64,000 nucleotides of DNA from Olivibacter sp. XZL3. Its GTDB lineage: Bacteria; Bacteroidota; Bacteroidia; Sphingobacteriales; Sphingobacteriaceae. The stretch lies in NCBI RefSeq assembly GCF_004368405.1, contig NZ_SBJH01000010.1, positions 62,001 to 126,000 on the forward strand, in the 5' to 3' direction. A model generated the notes under the pieces. That model made no database searches. It saw only the letters and a program-made list of their open reading frames with translations, and had not been told where the DNA came from. Shown in pieces: positions 43,199 through 52,144 of this stretch. A program made the translations under genes and the position numbers. Numbering within the stretch: the stretch's first letter is position 1; every line of letters begins with the position of its first letter.

Positions 43199-43909
43199 TT
43201 ACGGTGTTGTGACGGCTACCGGCAAAACCTTGCCATTAAAAAATTTATGGCCAGTCAGCGCAAAATCAGCTATATATTTGCCCATTTCGAAGGCGGCGAT
43301 TGGCGACTCATAATTAGGAAACGCTTTTTCCAGCATTTCTGTTTGCGCCGACCCGATTGCTAAGCAGTTGACGTGGATCTTTCTTTCTGCAAATTCAAGG
43401 GCAAGGCATTCGGTGAGCGTATGGAGCGCCGCTTTGCTGGCAGAATAGGCTGCAAGCCCGGGAAATTTTACGCTACCTTGAAATCCGCCCATACTACCAA
43501 TGTTTACTATGTGGCTTCCGGCAGGCATAATAGGGCAAAGGTGCTTAATCATTTTTACGTGTCCCAAAACGTTTGTTTGCAACATCTCTGCAAAATCGAT
43601 GGCACTGGTCTCTTCAAAAGGTTTGTTAATCAGCGAGCCAGCATTGTTGATCAAGATATCTACGTGGCCAATTTTCTCCTTGATGAAGGGTAGCAACCCA
43701 GATTCATAGTCGTCATGGACAATGTCAAATCGCGCAGGATATATATTGCAATCCGGATTCAGACCTTTAGCAATTTCAAATAATCTTTTCAGTTTGTCAT
43801 GCGACCGGGCCAACGCAACCACATGGTGGTCGTTTGTCAAAATGAGCTCCAATACCGCTTCAAAACCTATGCCGCTGCTTGCGCCTGTTATTACAATGTT
43901 CATATTCAC
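43199..43909 (-). CDS. Short-chain dehydrogenase/reductase
   Basis: The 236-residue SDR has the cofactor loop TGASSGIG near the N-terminus, the NNAGS motif, the catalytic serine region IVNIGSMGG and YSASKAAL with the Tyr-x-x-x-Lys pair, and LAIGSAQTEM after it. The Arg in ALARSHDKL suggests NADP. The substrate is unknown. ATG 43903 (MNIVITG) is an alternative start two codons downstream. Confidence 0.9.
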   Translation of the reverse strand: MNMNIVITGASSGIGFEAVLELILTNDHHVVALARSHDKLKRLFEIAKGLNPDCNIYPARFDIVHDDYESGLLPFIKEKIGHVDILINNAGSLINKPFEETSAIDFAEMLQTNVLGHVKMIKHLCPIMPAGSHIVNIGSMGGFQGSVKFPGLAAYSASKAALHTLTECLALEFAERKIHVNCLAIGSAQTEMLEKAFPNYESPIAAFEMGKYIADFALTGHKFFNGKVLPVAVTTP

Positions 43910-44085
43910 TATATTATTTGTTCAATTTGCTGTCTCGATACAATAAAATCTCCTTGAATGTGCTCAGATTGTTATTTCGAAAGACGGTTCAAAAATGTTT
44001 TTATCATACCTGTGCTTTAGCAAACGCTTACCTGGATTACAGGTCAAGCAGCTAAATGTTTAGGTAAAGTTACAATCTTTTTCGC

Positions 44086-44988
44086 CTAATCGTCTAAATC
44101 GACCTCATCGGTTTCAGGCAGCTTTTCTTCTCCCAGTGCTTTCGGATGAAGAGTAAAATAAGATCCTATTAAGGAGATAATTGCAGATATAAAGTACGAT
44201 ATCAAGCTGATTAAAATAGCCCGGTGCGAATCCAGGTGGAAATAATCCGATCCGTAAAGGAATACGATTTCCCTGGCTCCGAGGCCACCGATTGATAAAG
44301 GAATAACCGCTACGATCTGTGATAACAGAAAGAGTAGGAGATAGGGAGAAAATTTCCCTTCAAAATGCAGACTGTATAAGATACATATTGCACATATGAC
44401 CTGTAATGATTGGACGCCGAGCGCTTTGAAGTGTTTGAATGCAAAAGAATAGGCATAGTCGGTAAAAAAGCGATTCATCGCAAAGTAATAGGCAATCGTA
44501 CCGACAACCACAGTCACAATGGGCACCCAGTTCGGAATTTCCAGTTTGGGAATAAAAATTACTAGCACCGATGTGATCAGACAGAGCGCCCACATACCGC
44601 TCAATCTGTCGAAAAAGATGCAGGAAAGTAACTTCCGTCCCTTGATCTGATACTTTTTTCGCAAAAAATAGATCTTATAGCCGTCACCGCCAATGCCACC
44701 TGGTAGTGAGATGTTATAAAACATCCCCAGCAGGTACAGCTTGAAGTTATATAGCTCGGGAAGATAGAGCTTGATGCCTTTAAAAAAGGTGTTTAATCTC
44801 CAAGCGGAAATCGCGACGGATATAAAAAAACTTAAAAAACCTAAGAAGAGGAATAGTGGATCTGATTTAGTGAAAACTTCTTTTAAATCATTTAAGCTTA
44901 TTTTGGTAAACACAAGGTATAAGGCCAAGCCGGTTATGGCGAATTTCAAAAGTAGTTTGGATGTGTTCCAGAGCTTATGTTTGGTCAT
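44086..44988 (-). CDS. Flippase-like membrane protein (lysylphosphatidylglycerol synthase TM family)
   Basis: The 300-residue protein has about eight hydrophobic helices and the family motifs NISLPGGIGGDGYKIYFLRKKY, FDRLSGMWAL and IPLSIGGLGAREIVFLYG. The family (UPF0104, the N-terminal part of MprF) moves lipids or lipid-linked sugars across membranes, or is thought to. The substrate here is unknown. Its ATG directly follows the stop of the upstream gene at 44989, so the two are co-translated. Confidence 0.88.
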   Translation of the reverse strand: MTKHKLWNTSKLLLKFAITGLALYLVFTKISLNDLKEVFTKSDPLFLFLGFLSFFISVAISAWRLNTFFKGIKLYLPELYNFKLYLLGMFYNISLPGGIGGDGYKIYFLRKKYQIKGRKLLSCIFFDRLSGMWALCLITSVLVIFIPKLEIPNWVPIVTVVVGTIAYYFAMNRFFTDYAYSFAFKHFKALGVQSLQVICAICILYSLHFEGKFSPYLLLFLLSQIVAVIPLSIGGLGAREIVFLYGSDYFHLDSHRAILISLISYFISAIISLIGSYFTLHPKALGEEKLPETDEVDLDD

Positions 44989-45324
44989 TTATTTATAGAT
45001 CAAAGGAGCTAAACGGATAAAAAGCATGATTACATAGATGATCAAAAGGAGGGTATTGAGCGACAACATCCAATTAAGGTCGGTTTTTTCGTGACGGGCG
45101 CGCCCTGTCAAAATGAGCAAGGTCAGGAAACTGAGAAATAGGATTAAGGGGAATATGAACACCCATTTGTTTTCTATATAAACATAGGTGGTTTCCATTT
45201 TTGCGGCAATTTCATCGTCTACAAAAACAGGAATGATGGCGGCGGCCAAGATAATAATGAATAGTCTTACGAGCAACTTAGAGATAAATTTGCTCGTGGT
45301 ATGGTTTTTGGATGGGGACTTCAT
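44989..45324 (-). CDS. Three-helix membrane protein coupled to the flippase-like gene
   Basis: The 111-residue protein has hydrophobic helices at about residues 17-34, 53-73 and 85-106 and a basic, serine-rich start (MKSPSKNHTTSKFISK). It abuts the flippase-like gene with no gap, which suggests that they work together. No family is recognised. Confidence 0.7.
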   Translation of the reverse strand: MKSPSKNHTTSKFISKLLVRLFIIILAAAIIPVFVDDEIAAKMETTYVYIENKWVFIFPLILFLSFLTLLILTGRARHEKTDLNWMLSLNTLLLIIYVIMLFIRLAPLIYK

Positions 45325-45408
45325 GAATGTTTTTTTTGTTATTCCTTTTGCCGTTAGTTAGCGCTATTAACTCAATGAATAATTGTTTTAAAAAGCCGCA
45401 CAATGCTA

Positions 45409-45416
45409 TATCTTTG
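45409..45416 (+). promoter_or_regulatory. Promoter -7 element for the lipocalin-like lipoprotein
   Basis: TATCTTTG is an exact match to TAnnTTTG, with a TTTT at the -33 position (45386-45389, spacing 19). The predicted start lies about 155 nt before the ATG at 45579, leaving a long A/T-rich leader. Confidence 0.5.
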
Positions 45417-45578
45417 CATTGTATTTTTATCGCTCGAAACGCGTATAAAGGAAGCAAAGGTACAATTTTATTGTATTAAGATTAAAATCTGTCGCTAAAG
45501 AATAAACGATTCTATAAGACGTATCGTATTTAGCTCATTTTAATCTTTAACATAATTTATCATTAATAAATAATAGGA

Positions 45579-46100
45579 ATGAAAACAATCTCAAAATTTT
45601 TAGTTTTAGTGCCCCTTGTATTCTTTATTGTTGGCTGTTCATCTTCAAAACAAGCTACATCATCGTCTGCTCCCAGTGCCGGTCAGTGGAAAAGAGGAGT
45701 GAGGGGGCAGTGGGTGCTTAACAGTATTGAGAAGAAAAACTTCCCTTCTGGGGCGAGTGTAAAACGTATATTTGACGAGGCCCCGATTGACTGCTTCATT
45801 GGAAGTGCTTGGAACTTGATAGCCAATGGAAAGGGTAGTATTACTTTCTCGGCGGACGGCGAGCTTTGCGCACCGGGTGCTACTCGCGAAATTTTTTGGT
45901 CGATCTACGAACCGGAAAACGGAGGAGAAGCTCAATTTCAATTCAAGAAACTTTATCCCGGAGAAAAAGCAAAAAATGTTACCGAAGGCTATCGTTTAGA
46001 CTTAGCCTACGCTGATGAGGGAACACTGACGCTGCAAATGCCGGTAAATACCGGAGGTAATAGCGATTCTTTTTTAGAGTTTAAGTTTACCAAACGTTAA
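45579..46100 (+). CDS. Lipocalin-like lipoprotein
   Basis: The 173-residue protein has a lipoprotein signal MKTISKFLVLVPLVFFIVGCS (cysteine 20), a Ser/Ala linker, and a domain that opens with RGQWVLNSIEKKNFPSG and contains CFIGSAWNLIANGKGSITFSAD and TREIFWSIYEP. The W-V-L-N/W-N-L-I pattern is typical of the lipocalin-like family of Bacteroidota lipoproteins. It probably sits in the outer membrane; the ligand is unknown. A strong hairpin follows its stop. Confidence 0.8.
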   Translation: MKTISKFLVLVPLVFFIVGCSSSKQATSSSAPSAGQWKRGVRGQWVLNSIEKKNFPSGASVKRIFDEAPIDCFIGSAWNLIANGKGSITFSADGELCAPGATREIFWSIYEPENGGEAQFQFKKLYPGEKAKNVTEGYRLDLAYADEGTLTLQMPVNTGGNSDSFLEFKFTKR

Positions 46101-46128
46101 GATTACTTCTTTATTGACAATCTTAACA

Positions 46129-46175
46129 GGGGGTGTCTCCTATTCTTGCTTGCAACAAACATAGGAGACACCCCC
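46129..46175 (+). terminator. Long hairpin terminator after the lipocalin-like gene
   Basis: The perfect 15-bp arms GGGGGTGTCTCCTAT and ATAGGAGACACCCCC enclose a 17-nt loop and are followed by TTTCCTTTTCC. The T run is broken by C residues, but the stem is very stable. It begins 28 nt after the stop codon. Confidence 0.8.
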
Positions 46176-46309
46176 TTTCCTTTTCCTGGGCACAGCTACC
46201 ACGGCACTTAAGTCATTTTTTCGATATCCCTAAACCTTCATTTGTGGTTTGCCTATTAAAACTCTACATTTACGCCCCTAAACAAATTTCACGCATGCTA
46301 AAAATTAAT

Positions 46310-47494
46310 ATGAAGACGCTAGTCGTTGCCGCCGCTTTCTTTATGGCGGGCAATGGGCTTAGTCTAGCGCAAGACAATTTAGTTAACTCATTACAACAAA
46401 ACCAGAGCGACAGCAGTAAGTTCGGATTCAAATTTACAGAACTCATTAATCTGCAAAATACTTCGGTAAAAAACCAAGGGTCATCCGGAACCTGTTGGAG
46501 TTATTCCGGAAACTCTTTTCTTGAATCGGAAATGATCAGGAACGGACGCGAACCGGTGGAGATATCTCAGCTATTTACCGCGAGGAATGTGTACGTCGAA
46601 AAAGGAAAGAATTATGTTCGCTTACATGGCGGTTTAAGTTTAGGTGAAGGCGGACAGCTTCATGATGTGATCAATATGTACCGCAAATATGGCGCAGTGC
46701 CCCGGGAAGTTTATACCGGATTAAATTATGGTACGGAAGGGAATAAGTTGGCCGAGATGAGCGCAATAACAGACGCGATATTAGCTGCAGTAGTTAAAAA
46801 TCCAAACGGTAAATTGACGCCTAATTGGATGAAGGCTTATACCAATGCCATTGACGCCTACTTGGGAGCGGTGCCTGAAACCTTTAATTATAAAGGAAAG
46901 AACTACACATCCAAATCATTTGCGAAGGAAGTAATCGGGCTCGATGCCGACGATTATATTGAAATTTCCTCTTTTAAAAACGAACCTTATTATGGCAAAT
47001 TTACGTTGTTGATACCCGATAACTGGTCTTTTGACCAGGTATATAACGTGCCGATGGCGGATATTACCGGTATTATCGATCATGCTCTAAAAAACGGCTA
47101 TACGGTTGGCTGGGCCACTGACGTAAGTGAAAAAGGCTTTAGCTGGAAAAATGGGGTTGCCTATGTGCCGGAAACGCCTTATGAGGAGATGAGCAACGAA
47201 GAAAGAGCATCGATGTTCAACGGACCCAAACCTGAATTGGCAGTAACGGAAGCGTTGCGGCAGCAAGCTTTCGACGACTATTCCACTACCGACGATCATG
47301 GAATGCACATTGTGGGACTGGCAAAGGATCAAAATGGCAAAGAATACTATATAGTTAAAAATTCGTGGGGTATATCAAACGATTATAACGGCTACCTTTA
47401 CGTAACCAAGGCCTTTGTTCAGTTTAAAACAACGGCCTTTATGTTGCATAAAGGAGGACTGCCGAAGGATATAGCCAAGAAATTAGGGATATAA
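46310..47494 (+). CDS. C1-family cysteine aminopeptidase (PepC/bleomycin hydrolase type), exported
   Basis: This papain-like enzyme of 394 residues starts at ATG 46310, which gives a signal peptide MKTLVVAAAFFMAGNGLSLAQ; ATG 46295 would add five residues, and the longer open frame upstream runs through the hairpin and is not used. The catalytic Cys62 is in NQGSSGTCWSYS, the histidine in DDHGMHIVGLAKD, and the asparagine in IVKNSWG. PepC-type enzymes are usually cytoplasmic hexamers; here a signal peptide points to the periplasm. A -7-like TACATTTA lies at 46264-46271. Confidence 0.92.
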   Translation: MKTLVVAAAFFMAGNGLSLAQDNLVNSLQQNQSDSSKFGFKFTELINLQNTSVKNQGSSGTCWSYSGNSFLESEMIRNGREPVEISQLFTARNVYVEKGKNYVRLHGGLSLGEGGQLHDVINMYRKYGAVPREVYTGLNYGTEGNKLAEMSAITDAILAAVVKNPNGKLTPNWMKAYTNAIDAYLGAVPETFNYKGKNYTSKSFAKEVIGLDADDYIEISSFKNEPYYGKFTLLIPDNWSFDQVYNVPMADITGIIDHALKNGYTVGWATDVSEKGFSWKNGVAYVPETPYEEMSNEERASMFNGPKPELAVTEALRQQAFDDYSTTDDHGMHIVGLAKDQNGKEYYIVKNSWGISNDYNGYLYVTKAFVQFKTTAFMLHKGGLPKDIAKKLGI

Positions 47495-47509
47495 GGCTTA
47501 TTCAGTTAA

Positions 47510-47548
47510 AAAAAGAAACGTCCACCGCTGGAGTGGACGTTTCTTTTT
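47510..47548. terminator. Bidirectional terminator between the C1 peptidase and the GT117 copy
   Basis: AAGAAACGTCCAC and GTGGACGTTTCTT form a perfect stem with a 7-nt loop. An A run on the left and a T run on the right let it serve both convergent genes (stops at 47494 and 47569). Confidence 0.92.
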
Positions 47549-47568
47549 ATGTTAATTTGTTTCTTCTA

Positions 47569-50500
47569 TTAACCTTGAGGTGTTCCGGAAAACAGTTTTT
47601 CGATATTGTTTAAGGCATCTTCGAGTGCCTTTGCTTGTTCCGTTTGCTTGTATTCCTTCGCAAGTTCGGCAGAGCTGTAAATGATTTGCGTGCCAATTTG
47701 TATGTTTTGCATCTCTAAGTTCGGCTTGGTCTGTGCAATAGCAATATAATATCGTAGCAATTCACCCACGTATTTTCCGTTTTGTGCTAACAAAGCGTTC
47801 GCCTTGTCGGTCATACCGACCTGATAAAGTTGTCGGGACAGGAAATACAGTACGCGAGACTGGCTCAGGGAGTAGATGCGACTTGGTATAACCGTTAAAC
47901 ATTTTTCAAGCACCTTCTTGGCCTCTTCAGTGCGGCCTTCTTCGTAAAGCGTTTGGCTAAGTGTGCTGAAGTTATTGATGATTAAAGAAAGCATGCCGTA
48001 GGATTCATGATCCAGGTAACTTGCTTTTGCCATATTGCCCCACACAAATTTGTTCATGGTATTATCGTATAAGGCATCTACATTAACGGTTTCGCCCATA
48101 CGCATCTGCTCTTCGGTCTTGTCGAATTTAACGGGCATCAAACGTAAAGCGAAGCCCTCGTTAATGAGGTAGTTGTCGAGCCCTAAATAATTGCTGTTGG
48201 GCACGGTGGTAGCAAAGTAAATCGGACGTTTCCAATCGTTGTGTACTAAAATGTCAAACATAGCGAGCTCGGCCTTCGAAACAAAGTCTTTGTTATAAGT
48301 CCACACCATGGTGTCTACGATCTGGTTATCCCATTTGCTCGGAACTACCTTGTTTTTTAGCACATCGTTTTTGTTTACGGTCAGTTTGAAATTTTTGGTA
48401 AACAGGTAGTTGGAGCGACTGCCGTCTTGGTATTCAACCTGATCATTTGGGTTGTCGGATAATAAGACATCAAGAACGGAGCTGAGTTCAATGGGTTGTT
48501 TGAAGCCTGCATCCATAAACGACAAGCCATCCCGCGTTCCTTGTTTAAACTGACTGTCTTTCATAGTGATAGGCAGGGCGTCTGCCTCGTTCACTTTTTC
48601 CTTCATTTGGCGTACATACCAATCTGCACTCAATAAGCTGAGGTTGACAATCCGTACATCCGGTCTGAAATTTTCCACTTCCTGAACATACCAAAGCGGA
48701 TAGGTGTCATTGTCTCCATAAGTGAATAAGATAGCGTTCGGTGCGCAGGATTGTAAATAGTCTTTCGCTAAGTCGCGAGCTACATATTTGGTAGAGCGAT
48801 CGTGATCGTCCCAGCCTTCTTTTGCCATTAGCACAGGCGCCGCTAACAAGCCAATCAATGTGGCGGCGATGCCGGCTGTTTTGGCATTTGTTTTTTTCTG
48901 TAGTATGTCGGCTAAGCCGATGACACCTAACCCAATCCATATGGCAAAGGCATAAAAGGACCCAGCGTAGGCATAATCGCGTTCGCGGGGCTGAAGAGGG
49001 GTTTGGTTAAGATAAAGCACAATGGCCAGTCCGGTAAAGAAAAAGAGTAAACCGACAATTCCGGCATCTTTCTGATGGCGTTTGAAATGCCACAGGGCGC
49101 CTATGACTCCTAAAATAAGGGGAAGTCCGTAGAATTTATTATTCGAAGGGTCGGTTTTTAATGATTCGGGTAGGGCGTCTTGTCCACCCAAGCGAGCTTG
49201 GTCGATCGGTTTAATGCCGGTTATCCAGTTGCCCTCGGTAAAGCTTCCATCTCCCTTTTGATCATTCTGTCTACCTACAAAATTCCAAAAGAAATAGCGG
49301 GCGTACATATGTCCAATCTGATACGTGAAAAAGAAGTTAAGGTTATTGCCGAACGTAGGTTGGTCGTTTTCGCTCAAGTTCAGCCAGCTTCGATAAAATT
49401 GCGGATGGCCCCGTCCCGGGTCATTGCTATAAATGCGTGGGAAAATAGTTTCTCGATCGTAAACATAGTTATATTTCTTTCCTATATTTTCATATTTCTC
49501 CTCTCCTTTTATGTAGGAGCTGCCACCTTCTTTACGATCTACGATCTTCGAGGTAAAATACGGGCCTTTTAACAAGGGCTCTTCACCATACTGCTCGCGG
49601 TTGAGGTAACCTAAAAAAGAGAAGGCATTGTCGGGATCGCTGTTGTTCAGACTGGGATCGGCTTTAGCGCGGACCAGGATCATGGCAAAGGAGCCATAGC
49701 CGAAAATAATAAAACATATTCCCAATAAGATGAGATTTAGCCGGGGTTTTAGGTTCTTTATAGAATAGAAGATGCCAAAGGTCAAGCCTCCTATTACGAG
49801 TAAAGCAAAGAACACAACGCCGGTACCAAAACCCAGGCCGAGTGTATTGACAAAGAAGAGATCAAAATAGGCTGCAAATTTGATTAAGTACTGAATGATT
49901 CCCCATAGTACGAATGCAACAATAACACAACCAATGAGAAGGGTTTTGAAAACGCCGCTATTGGTGGGATTTTTAACCCTTTTAAAATAAACAACCAGTG
50001 CCAAGGCTGGAATGGTCAATAGGTTCAGCAAGTGTACACCGATGGAAAGGCCCATTACATAAGCAATCAACAAAAGCCATTTATCCGCACGGGGCTCTTC
50101 AGCATGTGCTTCCCATTTGAGGATAGCCCAGAATACAATCGCTGTGCATAAGGATGACATCGCGTATACTTCGGACTCTACCGCCGAAAACCAAAAAGTA
50201 TCCGAAACGCTATACGCTAAGGCTCCTACGAGGCCCGCTCCCATTATCTGAATAAGGTTGCCTTCCGCTTGCGCGGTGTCGCTCTTCCAAAGTACTTTAC
50301 GGGATAGTGCCGTGATGGTCCAAAACAGAAACATAATGGTTAAGCCACTGGAGACAGCAGATCCAAAATTCATCCAATAAGCAATGGATTCCTTGTTGCC
50401 AAAGGCCAAATTGCCAAAGATGTTCTGTAACATTAAGAAAAGTGGAGCGCCCGGTTGATGGACAATCTGCATCTTATAGGCTGCTGCGATAAATTCACCA

Positions 50501-50604
50501 CAGTCCCAATAACTGGCTGTAGGTTCTAGGGTTAACACATAAACTAAGGTGGAAACAATAAAGGTTATCCATCCAAGTAAATTGTTCGTTTTGTTATAAT
50601 CCAT
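47569..50604 (-). CDS. DUF2723 / GT117 (TMEM260-like) membrane glycosyltransferase, copy 2
   Basis: The 1011-residue protein is a close paralogue of the one at 16331-19351. The same order of segments is seen: WDCGEFIAAAYKMQIVHQPG (Asp34, Glu37), VESEVYAMSSLCTA, MGLSIGVHLLNLLTIPA, LQPRERDYAYAGSFY, GWDDHDRSTKYVARDLA and NAILFTYGDNDTYPLWYVQE, then a helical C-terminal part (YEEGRTEEAKKVLEKCL) like a TPR. About a dozen membrane helices. Most of the sequence is alignable by eye, so the pair arose by duplication and then moved apart, or are products of an older split. A weak -7 candidate lies at 50691-50698 on the minus strand. Confidence 0.88.
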   Translation of the reverse strand: MDYNKTNNLLGWITFIVSTLVYVLTLEPTASYWDCGEFIAAAYKMQIVHQPGAPLFLMLQNIFGNLAFGNKESIAYWMNFGSAVSSGLTIMFLFWTITALSRKVLWKSDTAQAEGNLIQIMGAGLVGALAYSVSDTFWFSAVESEVYAMSSLCTAIVFWAILKWEAHAEEPRADKWLLLIAYVMGLSIGVHLLNLLTIPALALVVYFKRVKNPTNSGVFKTLLIGCVIVAFVLWGIIQYLIKFAAYFDLFFVNTLGLGFGTGVVFFALLVIGGLTFGIFYSIKNLKPRLNLILLGICFIIFGYGSFAMILVRAKADPSLNNSDPDNAFSFLGYLNREQYGEEPLLKGPYFTSKIVDRKEGGSSYIKGEEKYENIGKKYNYVYDRETIFPRIYSNDPGRGHPQFYRSWLNLSENDQPTFGNNLNFFFTYQIGHMYARYFFWNFVGRQNDQKGDGSFTEGNWITGIKPIDQARLGGQDALPESLKTDPSNNKFYGLPLILGVIGALWHFKRHQKDAGIVGLLFFFTGLAIVLYLNQTPLQPRERDYAYAGSFYAFAIWIGLGVIGLADILQKKTNAKTAGIAATLIGLLAAPVLMAKEGWDDHDRSTKYVARDLAKDYLQSCAPNAILFTYGDNDTYPLWYVQEVENFRPDVRIVNLSLLSADWYVRQMKEKVNEADALPITMKDSQFKQGTRDGLSFMDAGFKQPIELSSVLDVLLSDNPNDQVEYQDGSRSNYLFTKNFKLTVNKNDVLKNKVVPSKWDNQIVDTMVWTYNKDFVSKAELAMFDILVHNDWKRPIYFATTVPNSNYLGLDNYLINEGFALRLMPVKFDKTEEQMRMGETVNVDALYDNTMNKFVWGNMAKASYLDHESYGMLSLIINNFSTLSQTLYEEGRTEEAKKVLEKCLTVIPSRIYSLSQSRVLYFLSRQLYQVGMTDKANALLAQNGKYVGELLRYYIAIAQTKPNLEMQNIQIGTQIIYSSAELAKEYKQTEQAKALEDALNNIEKLFSGTPQG

Positions 50605-50964
50605 CAGTTACTATTGTTTGTTTCTTTCTGTTATGCGTTTATTATTCGTATAAGGAACGCACAATATGCCATTATAATACAATTAAGTGCCGAAAATAAG
50701 TATTACTATTGATATAAAGGAAAAATTAAAAATTAAAAAATGAAAAAGGGGATAGCAAGAAAACGAAGGATTCCTCGCCAATGTACGTAAAAAGATAAAG
50801 ATTAGTCGCTAAATGCCGCCCGCCCCTACGGTTGAAAAAATCCGCTTGATAGTCAAGTAGCTGCAAAAAAAAGGAAAAAAAATGGATAAAATATTTTGTG
50901 TATTTAGAATATCGCTTTATATTTGCACTCCGTTTACGGCAGATGGCTGATAAACGAGAAGGAT
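50605..50964. other. A/T-rich spacer upstream of tRNA-Gln
   Basis: This 360-base spacer separates the divergent GT117 and tRNA-Gln genes. It contains an A/T-rich run at 50725-50745 (AAATTAAAAATTAAAAAATG words) and the tRNA promoter at 50895-50925. No coding frame is convincing. Confidence 0.55.
50895..50925 (+). promoter_or_regulatory. Promoter of tRNA-Gln (best consensus in the window)
   Basis: TTTG at 50895-50898, a 19-nt spacer, and TATATTTG at 50918-50925 match the Bacteroidota sigma consensus at every fixed position. Transcription should begin near 50932, about 33 nt before the tRNA. Confidence 0.88.
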
Positions 50965-51035
50965 TGCCCGATAGTATAAAGGTAGTACAACTGATTTTGG
51001 TTCAGTTTGTCTAGGTTCGAATCCTGGTCGGGCAA
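50965..51035 (+). tRNA. tRNA-Gln (anticodon TTG)
   Basis: A cloverleaf is clear: acceptor TGCCCGA pairs with TCGGGCA, the D arm is GTA/TAC, the anticodon stem ACTGA/TCAGT encloses TTTTGGT with anticodon TTG, and the T arm CTAGG/CCTGG encloses TTCGAAT. The discriminator is A, and CCA is not encoded. It reads CAA codons and, by wobble, CAG. It stands alone, with its own promoter and a terminator 18 nt downstream. Confidence 0.96.
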
Positions 51036-51052
51036 CAAAACGGAAAAGAGAC

Positions 51053-51084
51053 TCGGGTCGTTTTAAAACGACCCGAATTTTTTT
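51053..51084 (+). terminator. Terminator after tRNA-Gln
   Basis: TCGGGTCGTTTT is followed at once by its reverse complement AAAACGACCCGA and a run of seven T. It ends 21 nt before prs and may also reduce read-through into it. Confidence 0.9.
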
Positions 51085-51104
51085 AAACACCAAACCCGCA
51101 CTCA

Positions 51105-52061
51105 ATGCCTCTTCAATTTAACACGGTTAAATTATTTGCCGGATCTGGTAGCAAAGAACTGGCTCACAAAATCTCTCAAGCTTACGGTAAGGAACTGGGT
51201 GAAATGACCTTGTCTCGCTTTAGCGACGGTGAATTTCAGCCATTTTACAATGAATCTGTTCGCGGTAGCGATGTGTTCTTGATTCAATCCACTTATCAGC
51301 CTACTGATAATCTGTTTGAACTCTTATTAATGATTGACGCTGCAAAAAGGGCGTCTGCGCATTATATAACGGCTGTGGTGCCTTATTTTGGTTTTGCTCG
51401 TCAAGACCGTAAGGATAAGCCACGTGTGGCAATCGGCGCAAAGATGATCGCTAATTTGTTAACGGCAGCTGGTGCGCATCGCATCATGACGATGGATTTG
51501 CATGCCGCGCAAATTCAAGGCTTCTTTGATATTCCTGTCGATCACTTAGATGCAGCAAGTATTTTTGTGCCTTATATTAAGTCATTGAATCTTCCAAACT
51601 TAACAATCGCTTCTCCGGATATGGGCGGTTCTTACCGCGCCAGAACCTTTGCTAAATATTTCAATGCCGAAGTAGTTATATGTGATAAGCAACGTAAGCG
51701 GGCGAACGAAATTGAGTCGATGTCCATTATCGGTGATGTAACGGGACAGGATATTGTGTTGATCGATGATATCTGCGACACGGCCGGGACTTTATCAAAG
51801 GCGGCTTCCTTGATTATGGAAAATGGGGCAAGTAGTGTACGGGCCGTGTGTACGCATCCGGTACTTTCAGGTAAGGCCTATGAAACGGTCGAAAATTCGG
51901 TATTAAGTGAGTTGATCGTTACCGATACCATTCCGTTAAAGGGAGAAAGCAGCAAAATCAAGGTCTTGTCTACCGCAGATTTATTTGCACGCGCTATAAC
52001 GAACATTAACGAGCATGGTTCAATAAGCGATCTGTTCAAAATTTTCGACCAAAATAAATAA
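51105..52061 (+). CDS. prs: Ribose-phosphate pyrophosphokinase
   Basis: Prs makes PRPP from ribose-5-phosphate and ATP for purine, pyrimidine, NAD and histidine synthesis. The 318 residues show VKLFAGSGSKELAHKI, the flexible loop FGFARQDRKDKPR, the metal/ATP site MDLHAAQIQGFF, and the PRPP loop VLIDDICDTAGTL. The length matches the class I enzyme. It is followed by the L25/Ctc gene after 83 nt, a common Bacteroidota pair. Confidence 0.97.
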   Translation: MPLQFNTVKLFAGSGSKELAHKISQAYGKELGEMTLSRFSDGEFQPFYNESVRGSDVFLIQSTYQPTDNLFELLLMIDAAKRASAHYITAVVPYFGFARQDRKDKPRVAIGAKMIANLLTAAGAHRIMTMDLHAAQIQGFFDIPVDHLDAASIFVPYIKSLNLPNLTIASPDMGGSYRARTFAKYFNAEVVICDKQRKRANEIESMSIIGDVTGQDIVLIDDICDTAGTLSKAASLIMENGASSVRAVCTHPVLSGKAYETVENSVLSELIVTDTIPLKGESSKIKVLSTADLFARAITNINEHGSISDLFKIFDQNK

Positions 52062-52078
52062 TCGATCCATTTTTTTCC

Positions 52079-52086
52079 TATCTTTG
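52079..52086 (+). promoter_or_regulatory. Promoter -7 element for rplY
   Basis: TATCTTTG is an exact TAnnTTTG match 58 nt before the L25 start codon. No convincing -33 element, so a minor or internal promoter. Confidence 0.45.
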
Positions 52087-52144
52087 CAGGCTTGAAAATG
52101 GAACGTATAGTATGTTCTGTTAAAAACAAATAATAATAAAATAA

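Noticed and set aside
46133-46309. Longer N-terminus (59 extra residues) for the C1 peptidase
   Set aside because: The extension would be translated from the terminator hairpin of the previous gene and would bury a clear signal peptide.
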